Source: Deltaproteobacteria bacterium (GTDB taxonomy: Bacteria > Desulfobacterota > Desulfarculia > Adiutricales > Adiutricaceae). From it: a stretch of DNA of 10,683 bases. Position 1 is the stretch's first letter; every line of letters starts with the position of its first letter. Under the pieces are notes generated by a model that had not been told where the DNA came from, ran no database searches, and was given only the letters and a program-made list of their open reading frames with translations. Location of the stretch: the NCBI GenBank assembly GCA_031288745.1, contig JAITQT010000158.1, positions 1-10,683 on the forward strand. The letters run 5' to 3'. Shown here one piece after another: positions 1-7,296 of this stretch. The position numbers were made by a program, and so were the translations under genes.

Positions 1-1
1 T

Positions 2-1597
2 AAGGCTCTTTACGAAAATAATAACAAGACCAAAGTCGCGGCGCTCATAGACGAATATGACGCCCCGGTGACAAATTATATGGACGACCCGACGCTGGCC
101 AAAGCTAACGCCAAAATTCTCCATACCTTTTTCGCCGCTCTCAAAAAGCCAACTGTCTCGCCTTGCGTCCATTTCACCATGGTCACCGGGATAACCAGAT
201 ACGCCCTGACTTCCATGGATTCCGGCCCCAACCACCTCGTTGACATCTCGCTTGATCCCCAATACGCCGGGATCTGCGGCTTTACCCTCGAGGAGTTCGA
301 TCCCCTTTTCGCCGACAGAATGGAGGCGACCCTGGCCGGCCTCAAAAATTCTGGCAAGTCGAAGCCCCCCGTCAACCTGGCGGATTTGAAAGCGGAAATT
401 CTCAAATGGTATGACGGCTACAATTGGGGTGGCCCGACTAGGGTCCTCAATCCATACTCCATCCTCTTTTTCTTTCGCAACAAATCCTTCGACCACTATT
501 GGCTCAAAAGCGGGCGGCCCGGTCACCTGACCGCTCTGATCCAGGCCAGGCCCATGGATTTTCTCATGCCCAGGCTGGAAGCGTATCTCTCCGTTGAGGT
601 GGGAAAAACGGAACTTACTCAGCTCCAAGCCGTGCCTGTCCTCTTCCATAGCGGTTATCTGACCTTGGATAAAACAACCTCATTCTCATCACCAACAATA
701 AATACTCTCACTAATGATACAGAGTCACTTCCGTCATACACTTTCAGGGTCCCCAATTTCGAGGTGTACTCTGTATACTACAAGGATTGTTTTGCGGTTA
801 TTTTACAATTGAAGTCAATAAAAGATGTTCAGACTAAGGGTAATGAGCTTCGTGATGCGATCGTGCAACGGAACACAAAGATCGTTAGCAGCATATTGAC
901 AGATTTTATCTCGCCTATATCTTACTATCAGAGGCCGGACGATGAGAAAACCTTTCACGCCTATATCCAGCTTATCCTTATGACTATGGGTTTTAAGGTC
1001 ATAAGCGAGCTGCCTGGCTTCGCTAACCGCCTCGATTTGCTCCTTGAGCTGCCAGGGCGCATTTACGTCATCATTGAGCTCAAATTTTCTCCCTTTTCTA
1101 ATAAAAAATCCCTGACCCTAGACGAGCAAGACGGTTTTCTGGCCAATTGGGCTAAGTTTAATCTGGAGCTGGAAGCCAGGAACCATGCCTTGGCCGAGGT
1201 CATCAGGTCCAAACTCCCGTTTGAGGATATTGAGGAAATGCTCGCGGAAGCTCCTGACGACATCTTGACCAAATCGCTACAGGACAAGATTCTTGCTAAG
1301 TATGCCAATAAGGCCCTTACCACGGTGGAAAGAAAGCTGGCCCTAGCAAATGCGGTCAAGGAAAAATTGACCAAGGACGAAATTAAACAGATCTTATGGA
1401 AGGCGGTCTCTGGGTTATCTCTCTCCACCGACCAAATTGAGGATCTCTTGAACAAAGCCGTGCGAAAAGCCCTAAGTGACATAAAAGAAAAGGATTACCA
1501 TGGCATAGTCAGGTATGACGCTAAAGAGATTATTGACTTAGGCCTGGCTATCTACGAAGGTAGCCCCATAGTCAAGGCGATGTTTGGCCCAGCATAA
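2..1597 (+). CDS. AAA-ATPase-like / PD-(D/E)XK nuclease-family protein, 5' end outside window
   Basis: The frame is open from base 2 and has no stop before the left edge, so the start and the expected P-loop lie outside; 531 residues are visible. The GTG at 68 is internal, because the Walker-B-like motif LIDEYDAPV (44-70) precedes it. Other family marks follow: TGITRYA after a hydrophobic strand, YDGYNW and NPYSI (about residues 137-154), and a WLKSGRPGHL stretch. These fit Pfam AAA-ATPase_like (PF09820). The C-terminal third fits the PD-(D/E)XK_9 nuclease fold: RLDLLLEL followed by IIELKF (about 343-362), then DIKEKDYHG and a closing LGLAIY strand. Between ELKF and DIKEKDYHG lies a helical stretch of about 130 residues, where I recall a much shorter link. 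Such genes are common, often multicopy, in gut and symbiotic bacteria; the true role is unknown. Leucine codons are mostly CTC/CTG, unlike the TTA/CTT/CTA-rich genes that follow, which hints at transfer or a multicopy mobile family. The family call is confident; nuclease activity is not shown. Confidence 0.85.
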   Translation, partial: KALYENNNKTKVAALIDEYDAPVTNYMDDPTLAKANAKILHTFFAALKKPTVSPCVHFTMVTGITRYALTSMDSGPNHLVDISLDPQYAGICGFTLEEFDPLFADRMEATLAGLKNSGKSKPPVNLADLKAEILKWYDGYNWGGPTRVLNPYSILFFFRNKSFDHYWLKSGRPGHLTALIQARPMDFLMPRLEAYLSVEVGKTELTQLQAVPVLFHSGYLTLDKTTSFSSPTINTLTNDTESLPSYTFRVPNFEVYSVYYKDCFAVILQLKSIKDVQTKGNELRDAIVQRNTKIVSSILTDFISPISYYQRPDDEKTFHAYIQLILMTMGFKVISELPGFANRLDLLLELPGRIYVIIELKFSPFSNKKSLTLDEQDGFLANWAKFNLELEARNHALAEVIRSKLPFEDIEEMLAEAPDDILTKSLQDKILAKYANKALTTVERKLALANAVKEKLTKDEIKQILWKAVSGLSLSTDQIEDLLNKAVRKALSDIKEKDYHGIVRYDAKEIIDLGLAIYEGSPIVKAMFGPA

Positions 1598-1746
1598 TCA
1601 ACGCAGGGCGGAAAGGACACCTTTAGAGATTCGTCTCAGTGAATCTCACGTTGCTCAAGTTCTTTTCTAGTGAACGTTTACAAGACGATATGCTAAAGCT
1701 ACCACCTAAAGACGATAGATTTAATCCACCAAAACCATAGATGATA

Positions 1747-1784
1747 AAAAATTTAATTCTCCTATCATGGAGGATTGGATTTTT
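1747..1784 (+). terminator. Candidate intrinsic terminator or hairpin after the nuclease-family gene
   Basis: Arms 1747-1762 and 1769-1784 pair over 16 bases as RNA on the + strand, with three G-U pairs and a six-base loop (TATCAT). The outer stem is A/U-only, so the 3' arm ends in five T. On the - strand the wobbles become A-C mismatches, which favours + strand use. It lies 150 bp after the stop, further than usual, and there is no separate T-run after the stem, so the terminator role is tentative. Confidence 0.4.
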
Positions 1785-1934
1785 ATTTATCAACTTAATT
1801 ATTTAATAAGTTTTTCACAATTATATGAAATAATAATTCATTGATGAGTAAATAGTCCCTGTTTGTTGTAGTACTATAGTCGCGTGGTGAAATTCAATTA
1901 CAAATCAAAAGCCGCTTATCAATCGAACGTGTGG

Positions 1935-1968
1935 AAATAAAGGGTCAGGAGAACGATTACCTTTATTT
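1935..1968. repeat. 9-bp inverted repeat overlapping the cinA stop codon
   Basis: AAATAAAGG (1935-1943) is the exact reverse complement of CCTTTATTT (1960-1968), with 16 bases between. It covers the cinA stop (1963-1965). It could form a weak 3' hairpin on the cinA transcript, but it has no T-run and only two G-C pairs, so termination here is uncertain. Confidence 0.3.
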
Positions 1969-3216
1969 TAACTCCTTGCCTTTAAGCCAGTTCCATAGCT
2001 CAAAGGCCATGGTTGAGGCGGCTCTAGATAGTGAGGTGTCCTTGGGCCCGCCGCTTGGTCTTTCTCGGCGCAAGACCTCTTCGATTTTTAAGCTTTTCGG
2101 GTCTTTACGTAAGATTTTGGTTTCGTAATCAATGACCAGTTCACCCTCCTTAACCGGGTTTCGGTCAGAGATTTTCCCAAAGAGAGAGATGACGATTGAG
2201 GCCCCAAATTTTTCAAAGAGGGCTTCTTGGGCTGCTTTTAAATCATTAGGGCTAACGATAAAACTTCCGGCTAGATTTTCTGACTTTAAGAGCTTAACGA
2301 AAGGCTCCCCGGCTCGACCCTCGCTCAAAGAATCTACTAGCCCTAACCTAAGATTTTTTTCTTCTATCATAGCGCAGACACTGGAAGCGATAGTTTCTTC
2401 ATTTCGGCCCACGTAGTGAGAGCCGAGACGCTTAACTATCTCGCTTATAATTTTCCCGTCTAGCCTATCGGCTTCGGTTTCGTCGGCGGCCTTAACGGAG
2501 ATGAGGATCCTAGTTTCGTAGAGCCCGGCTAGAAAACCGATTTTAGGGTTTTCGGCCCCGGCTACGAGATCGTCTAAAAGCTTATCAACCACGCTCTCCC
2601 CAAGACCGGCCGCCCTTAAAACGGTGGTTCTAACGAGACCGAGACGAGAGGAAAATTTTTCTTTTAATTTAGGATCTATCCAGCTTTCGGCGATATTTTT
2701 CATCTCTTGCGGAACGCCAGGCATAAAGACCATCAGCCTTTCGGGGCCCTCTAGAGCAAAGGCTGGGGCAGTGCCCCATTTGTTAGGCGCAATTAGTGCC
2801 CCTTTGGGTAGCCAGGCCTGGCGGAGGTTATTTTGAGGGCAGGGGTAGCCCCGTCTTCTAATATAGGCTTCAATTTCTTGGGCTAATTGGGTTTTATACT
2901 CCAAATCTAAGCCAAAGGCCCTGGCAGCGGCCAATCTAGTCAAATCGTCCTCAGTAGGGCCTAGCCCTCCGGTGACTAAGGTTATTTCGTCGCTTTTAAA
3001 ACACTCTCTAAAGCTTTCTATCAACCTTTCTAGTTCGTCTCCGACGGAAAGGTGCCGGACTACAGTTACTCCTCTCGAATTTAGAAAGCTCGAGAGCCAG
3101 GCGCTATTAGTGTCTAAGTTTTTACCAACCATTAATTCACTCCCCGTGGCTAAGATGGAAGCGGTAATGGGTTTAGATGGATTTGATTGAATTATAGGTG
3201 AAAATGAACTAGTCAT
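1963..3216 (-). CDS. cinA: CinA-family protein with degenerate C-terminal amidase domain
   Basis: The product has 417 residues, near the usual CinA length. Residues 18-183 form the MoCF/COG1058 domain: ATGSELMVGK, DTNSAWL, VGDELERL, then TGGLGPTEDDLTR (82-94) and the MPGVPQEM segment (165-172). In CinA proteins this part acts as an ADP-ribose pyrophosphatase, and the C-terminal PncC domain deamidates nicotinamide mononucleotide in pyridine nucleotide salvage. A linker domain covers about 190-265. The C-terminal domain starts near 275, but the usual AESCTGG catalytic loop reads VDSLSEG (294-300) and the usual TGIAGP stretch is replaced by LFGKISD (345-351), so amidase activity is probably lost. 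The ATG has AAAGG on its own strand (3224-3228), seven bases upstream. It lies 83 bp after the ntrY-like gene in the same direction and may be co-transcribed. The family is certain; the activity of the second domain is doubtful. Confidence 0.93.
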   Translation of the reverse strand: MTSSFSPIIQSNPSKPITASILATGSELMVGKNLDTNSAWLSSFLNSRGVTVVRHLSVGDELERLIESFRECFKSDEITLVTGGLGPTEDDLTRLAAARAFGLDLEYKTQLAQEIEAYIRRRGYPCPQNNLRQAWLPKGALIAPNKWGTAPAFALEGPERLMVFMPGVPQEMKNIAESWIDPKLKEKFSSRLGLVRTTVLRAAGLGESVVDKLLDDLVAGAENPKIGFLAGLYETRILISVKAADETEADRLDGKIISEIVKRLGSHYVGRNEETIASSVCAMIEEKNLRLGLVDSLSEGRAGEPFVKLLKSENLAGSFIVSPNDLKAAQEALFEKFGASIVISLFGKISDRNPVKEGELVIDYETKILRKDPKSLKIEEVLRRERPSGGPKDTSLSRAASTMAFELWNWLKGKELK

Positions 3217-3299
3217 AGGGGGACCTTTCGGATAGAGGGTAAATAATATTTTATTTTACCTAAAAATATAGTAAAAATGGAAAAAAAATAGATAAAAAA

Positions 3300-5528
3300 T
3301 TAATTTAAGCGATATGGTAGAGTGATAATAAAAATAGTGCCCTTAGGGAAGTTATCGGAGACCCTAATATATCCTCCGTGGTCCCTAATGATGGCGTTAA
3401 CGATAGCTAGCCCTAGGCCCTGTCCGCCTTGGCCAGAGGTCACGTAGGGCTCAAAGATCCTGTCTCTTATATTAGGAGGTAGCCCCGGCCCGTCGTCGGC
3501 CACGGTTAGAGTGACTCCGGCCAGATCGTCTAGATCGACTGCCAGCTCCAAGCGTCCTCGGCCCAAGGTGGCTTGGGCGGCGTTAACTAAGAGATTAGTT
3601 ACTGCTCGGCCGATTTGCTCGGGATCGAAGATAAAAGTATCGGGGCGATTAGTGATGTTTAAACAGAGAGTTAAATTAGGGTGAGCCCCCCTAAAAAGGC
3701 TGACGAGTTCTTCAATAACCCTGATAAAATTAGCCGGCCTCGGATTAATCTCAGGGAGTCTAGCGAATTGGGAAAATTCGTCCACTAAATTTCTCATATT
3801 TTCGACCTGGCGGACGATGACATTGGTGCATTCGTCAAAGATAGAGCCATCTTGCTCGTCGTTTAGGCGTTTGGCAAAACGCCGCCTAAGGCGCTGGGCC
3901 GAAAGGGAGATGGGGGTGAGGGGGTTTTTTATTTCGTGGGCAATCCTTTTAGCCACCTCCCTCCAAGCGGCTAATCGTTGAGCCTTTTCTAACTCGCTTA
4001 GATCGTCAAAAGTCACCAAATAACCTAGGGCCCGCCCCTCCTCGTCGATTAAGGTGGTCCGCCTTAAAGTAAGGCTTAAGACCTTATTTTCTAATTCGAG
4101 AAAAACGTGGTAGCGGGCCTGGGATAGATTATCGGCTGGGCCGACTATAGTTTTAATGATTGCTGGCTCCGGGCCGCCTTCGAGTTTAAAATAGGTTAGC
4201 CCCAGCATCTCTCTAGCGGCTTGGTTAAGATTAACCAGGTGATTTTCTAGATCTAAGATTAATACGCCGCTAGAGACTTGCTTTAAGACCGTTTCCACAA
4301 AACGGCGGCGGCGGTCTATTTCCGAGTAGCTTTCCTTTAGTTCGGAGGTCATTTGATTAAAGGCTGAGACTAGGTGAGCCATCTCGCCGCTTTTGTGGGT
4401 CGGAGTTAAAACGAAATCGAGTTCCCCTTTGGCCACTCTCCTAGTGCCCTCGACCAATTCGGTTACCGGGGCGGCTAAGGAACTAGCTAAGCGCGAGCCT
4501 ATCCAGATGGAAATAAAGACGGCTAACAGGGTCACCCCGGCTAGAGAGGTCATTTGAGTGACCCTAAAAGGGCGTGAGATGCCTAAAGCGGCTAAGTGGG
4601 TTTGAAGCCCCTGTCTTATTTCACTAAGGTTAGTTTCGATTTCCGATAGGGGGTTAAGTTGAGTGGCAGCAAAGCCTTTAAGGCCATCGGATGTGGTAAT
4701 GGGGGCGAAAAAACGTCCTAAGGCGTCGGGGCCGATAACGGGGCTTTGATTCTCGTCTATAGTTTCGCTCTTATCGTCTTTTTTATCCTCTTGCTTTTTA
4801 GACGCTTTAACTTCCATTGGGTTTTTTAAGGCGTTTTGAAACCAGAGGGGATCTATGGGCTTTAAGTGGCCTCGTCCGACCTTATCTATTAATTTTCCCT
4901 CGCTATCGTAGATTTCTATGGCGCTGAGGTTAAAAAGCTTAAGCTTTAGAGAGAGAAATTTTGAGAGCTTAAGCCCTTTTTTGAGCGTTTCTTGCGTTCC
5001 AATTAGGGAGCTTAAATCGGCCGCTATTTTTTCCGTGTTGGCCTTAACCAAATCCACTTCGATATTTCTTGAAAACTCGGCCACACTTAAGGCTTGTTCG
5101 AGGCTCTCTTTAATAGTTGAGCTAAACCAAGTTTCTTGATCTTGGCCGATGAGCTGAAAGGAAAAATAAAAGATTAAGATCGTAGGTAGGAGCGATAGGC
5201 CTATAAAAGAGACGACCATTTTGGTCTGAAGGCTACCGTAGCTTAAGCGCTCGAAAAAGATTCTATAGAGGCCTCTTAAGATTAAAAAGAGAAGTAAACC
5301 TAGGAGAAAAACTGAAGTGTTAATACTAACTAAGGTGACTACGCCTTGATTGCTAGATAAACCTGGTCCTAAATCTAGTAATTGCCTCTGAATTGCTATT
5401 AATAAAATCAAAAAAAGAATTGAAAGTAAGATTATGCCTCTTTCCAGTCTTTTTTTGCGGAGGCTTATTTCTTCTATTGAGGCCCGCCTTTCGGCCAAGG
5501 GCGGTTCCGGGGGAGAGGGGGAGGGCAT
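3300..5528 (-). CDS. ntrY: NtrY-like membrane sensor histidine kinase
   Basis: Read from the ATG at 5528 the product is 742 residues. Order of parts: three membrane helices (about 31-47, 65-85, 104-126), an outer sensor region to about 327, a fourth helix (about 328-344), HAMP (about 341-396), PAS (about 411-506), then the kinase core. The phospho-acceptor is His531 in HEIKNP. ATP-binding boxes are NLLVNAAQA (645-653), DDGPGLP (678-684), IFEPYVTS (691-698) and GQGLGLAIV (702-710), so all kinase motifs are intact. Three helices before the sensor region plus HAMP-PAS fit the NtrY type, which usually signals to a sigma54 activator (NtrX/NtrC). The sensor region carries a Lys/Asp/Glu-rich low-complexity insert (about 238-263). 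A TTG at 5570 would add 14 residues but has no ribosome site; the ATG has only a weak AAAGAG at seven bases. The next gene is cinA, not a regulator, so the partner and the stimulus are unknown. Confidence 0.88.
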   Translation of the reverse strand: MPSPSPPEPPLAERRASIEEISLRKKRLERGIILLSILFLILLIAIQRQLLDLGPGLSSNQGVVTLVSINTSVFLLGLLLFLILRGLYRIFFERLSYGSLQTKMVVSFIGLSLLPTILIFYFSFQLIGQDQETWFSSTIKESLEQALSVAEFSRNIEVDLVKANTEKIAADLSSLIGTQETLKKGLKLSKFLSLKLKLFNLSAIEIYDSEGKLIDKVGRGHLKPIDPLWFQNALKNPMEVKASKKQEDKKDDKSETIDENQSPVIGPDALGRFFAPITTSDGLKGFAATQLNPLSEIETNLSEIRQGLQTHLAALGISRPFRVTQMTSLAGVTLLAVFISIWIGSRLASSLAAPVTELVEGTRRVAKGELDFVLTPTHKSGEMAHLVSAFNQMTSELKESYSEIDRRRRFVETVLKQVSSGVLILDLENHLVNLNQAAREMLGLTYFKLEGGPEPAIIKTIVGPADNLSQARYHVFLELENKVLSLTLRRTTLIDEEGRALGYLVTFDDLSELEKAQRLAAWREVAKRIAHEIKNPLTPISLSAQRLRRRFAKRLNDEQDGSIFDECTNVIVRQVENMRNLVDEFSQFARLPEINPRPANFIRVIEELVSLFRGAHPNLTLCLNITNRPDTFIFDPEQIGRAVTNLLVNAAQATLGRGRLELAVDLDDLAGVTLTVADDGPGLPPNIRDRIFEPYVTSGQGGQGLGLAIVNAIIRDHGGYIRVSDNFPKGTIFIITLPYRLN

Positions 5529-5788
5529 GGGTTGGCTCTTTATTGGGTTTTTAGCCGTTTTAGCGGCCAATAAAAAAACTTTACAAGCAGGGCAATCGGT
5601 GAACCTAGGCGGCTTTGGTAAGTGGAGGAGCCATCTAACCCAGAGAGAGGAAAAATTAGAGTGAAAGGGATGGTTTTAGACTCTTTCCAACCTTTAAGTT
5701 CGTTAGTTGCTCTTAAACTAGTCACGGCAGCTAAGCGAGTACTTTCCTCAAAACTCCAGCTCGTTCCATTAAGTTATGCTCTTAATTC

Positions 5789-5818
5789 ATGATATTATTT
5801 CCTCTCCGGCGTACTCAA
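5789..5818 (-). promoter_or_regulatory. Candidate sigma70 promoter for the ntrY-like gene
   Basis: On the - strand, TTGAGT (5813-5818) and TATCAT (5789-5794) are separated by 18 bases. The -10 matches five of six consensus bases and the -35 four of six. It would give a leader of about 250 nt before the ATG at 5528. Chance matches are easy in AT-rich DNA. Confidence 0.3.
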
Positions 5819-5947
5819 TTCTATTTCTAATGGTCGTAGTTTTAAGGTCGCCACCCTTGTTTTAATTATGTTAAGAAACATTGTGGTTTTTTTGTAACTT
5901 GTAAGACTTACCGCTGTAAGTATTAACTCATCTAATTTTTATTAGCC

Positions 5948-5961
5948 AGAGAGAGAGAGAG
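5948..5961. repeat. (AG)7 dinucleotide repeat
   Basis: Seven AG units in a row lie in the non-coding gap. Such a tract can change length by replication slippage. It is too far from any chosen gene start to say that it switches expression. Confidence 0.7.
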
Positions 5962-6297
5962 TTGCTCAAGAGGTTAACAATTGACCAAGTTGGTTAGCCC
6001 CCTTGCTAGCTAGGGTCATCAATGGCCTAGCTTGAAAACTTTGGCGCTCCAGAACCCTTCAAAAGGCCTTTTCAAGACCTTGTTTTCTACTGCCCACTCG
6101 ACTGGAAAAAGGCCTAAGTATGGGCTAATGGATGGCATTGCCCTAGCAATTATAAAAATCCATTAAAGTCAGCTTTACAGAGTATAAAATGAGTTGCTAA
6201 AAACTCAAAGCGCGGTAGATCTCCTGGAAAGGCTTATGAACGGGAACGGCGCTCCCAAATTTTACCATTGCCAAAGGGCTTGGGCAAATTAGAAGTA

Positions 6298-6409
6298 TGA
6301 TCGAAGCGCAAAAAGTCCCCTTTATCAGTCCTTAAATTTGTAACAGAGCAAAATTACTAGTTAATTTTTTAGACTATTTTGCTTTTAAGAGGTTTTTGCG
6401 CTTCGATCA
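6298..6409. mobile_element. MITE-like 112-bp element with perfect 17-bp terminal inverted repeats
   Basis: TGATCGAAGCGCAAAAA (6298-6314) is the exact reverse complement of 6393-6409. AGTA stands directly outside both ends (6294-6297 and 6410-6413), as a 4-bp target duplication would. An inner inverted repeat, AGCAAAAT (6347-6354) with ATTTTGCT (6376-6383), lets the whole unit fold back. It has no coding capacity. Terminal repeats, tiny size and flanking duplication fit a non-autonomous transposon (MITE). A structured RNA or a protein-binding cruciform are alternatives. No second copy is in this window. Confidence 0.55.
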
Positions 6410-6445
6410 AGTATAGCCTAATACTATTTTTTTCACTCTTCGCCT

Positions 6446-6532
6446 TTGGACCTATCTTGGCTGGCGGCCAATTAAGCCACTATTATTGGCTATTTAATTA
6501 AAGTTCTCTTCTAAAAATAGCAAGATAGTCAA
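6446..6532. repeat. Second imperfect foldback, 87 bp
   Basis: The left arm TTGGACCTATCTTGGCT (6446-6462) and the reverse complement of the right arm 6519-6532 (TTGACTATCTTGCT) are the same except that three doubled letters in the left arm (GG, CC, GG) are single in the right. Nested inside, AATTAAGCC (6470-6478) matches GGCTATTTAATT (6488-6499) with a three-base insert. It may be an older, decayed foldback element or part of a transcript. Confidence 0.45.
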
Positions 6533-6712
6533 GTATTTTAAATATCAGAAAGTCTTTTTCTTGATTTAATAAATATTGATAAAAAAATCAAGCCGGTTGG
6601 GAAGAAAATTTTTTTTTTGACTTTAGCCGCCCTAACCAAGGCGACTTAGGGGAGGTTAGATCAATCAGGTTGAAACTTTTTATAAAAAACCAAAAAATTG
6701 GCCTTAAAATAC

Positions 6713-6740
6713 TTGACAACTTCATAAAGATGATTACTTT
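6713..6740 (+). promoter_or_regulatory. Promoter-like site with perfect TTGACA
   Basis: TTGACA (6713-6718) is followed after 16 bases by TACTTT (6735-6740), a weak -10 sharing three consensus bases. It would start transcription near 6747, at the edge of a hairpin-rich stretch that ends in long T-runs (6838-6855). No coding gene follows for about 550 bp. Confidence 0.3.
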
Positions 6741-6745
6741 TTATT

Positions 6746-6867
6746 GGGTGGCATAATTTTGGCCAGAGCTGGCCAATGGTACCTAGATAAAACCACCTCG
6801 TTTGCTTTTACCTACCAAAAAAATGTCTAGCGTTTGCCCTTTTTTTTGTTTTTTTAAGCCCAAGCGC
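6746..6867 (+). ncRNA. Possible small structured RNA
   Basis: Stems visible on the + strand: GGGTGG (6746-6751) with CCACCT (6793-6798) enclosing the perfect TTGGCCAG-AG-CTGGCCAA hairpin (6759-6776), then GCGTTTG (6829-6835) with CAAGCGC (6861-6867), one G-U pair, spanning two T-runs. The stretch follows a TTGACA site. I recognise no known RNA family, and the region could equally be foldback debris. Confidence 0.25.
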
Positions 6868-7121
6868 CTTAATTTTTATCAATAAGCCTCTGATGGCTTT
6901 AGCTCTGACTTAGGATTTTAGAGCATGAAGATGTTTTTTTTTATATCTTTTGGCCATTTATCCATATTTAACCTGAGCCCAACCTCAGCGGCCCAAAGAT
7001 TTTAGCTAACTTTTAACTATAGTTAGGAGGTCTGTTTTTCTTTTTCGCTACTATATATTGTATTGACCTAGGGTAACTAGGCCATAATAGAGGAGAGGCG
7101 GGAGAGTGAGAGGATCATAAG

Positions 7122-7150
7122 TTGATTTTTAGATCTAATTCGGCTATAAT
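7122..7150 (+). promoter_or_regulatory. Near-consensus sigma70 promoter for the helical protein-dnaJ unit
   Basis: TTGATT (7122-7127), exactly 17 bases, then a perfect TATAAT (7145-7150). It reads toward the small helical-protein gene and dnaJ, with a predicted start near 7157 and a leader of about 140 nt. No CIRCE-type inverted repeat (GCACTC-N9-GAGTGC) is visible, so HrcA control of dnaJ is not supported here. Confidence 0.65.
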
Positions 7151-7296
7151 TTTCTGATTTTACCGCCCTGGTCGGAAGATTAATCATAAATGGGCCTTTT
7201 TTCCGGTTCAAAAGACCCTTTGGCGGTCCTTTAAGCCTTTGGCTGGCAATATTTTTTCCTCTCCTTTTATTAAGGTGAAAAGGGAGTTTGAGTTTG

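Larger units (their letters stand above)
5571..7121. other. Long gene-free, foldback-rich intergenic region
   Basis: About 1.5 kb holds no reading frame with a ribosome site and recognisable protein. It contains many short symmetric sequences: a hairpin ACTTAC-CGCT-GTAAGT (5906-5921), ACCAA-G-TTGGT (5984-5994), a near-palindrome CCCTTGCTAGCTAGGG (6000-6015), AAAAGGCCTTTT (6062-6073), TTGCC/GGCAA (6268-6287), CTTGATTT/AAATCAAG (6560-6592), CTAACC/GGTTAG (6632-6659) and CTGAG/CTCAG near 6973-6988. Larger foldbacks and a promoter-like site are listed separately. The density suggests remnants of small mobile units or eroded genes rather than one regulatory site. Confidence 0.6.

Noticed and set aside
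68..70. GTG as the start of the first gene
   Set aside because: The frame stays open to base 2, and the conserved LIDEYDAPV motif lies just upstream of the GTG, so the gene begins outside the window.
2132..2416. + strand frames opposite cinA (also 1931-2128, 2624-2836, 2972-3190)
   Set aside because: They are shadows of a clearly real gene on the other strand and have no motifs of their own.
5571..5678. In-frame upstream extension of the kinase containing a CPAC motif (zinc-ribbon-like)
   Set aside because: No start codon exists in the extension after the stop at 5676-5678, and only one CxxC is present, so it is probably untranslated.
5540..5725. 61-residue frame on the - strand overlapping the start of the kinase gene
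   Set aside because: It has no ribosome site, no recognisable motif and overlaps the kinase start in another frame.
6019..6138. 39-residue frame on the - strand (MPSISPYLGL...)
   Set aside because: The residue mix looks protein-like, but there is no usable ribosome site, no known family and the frame is short enough to arise by chance.
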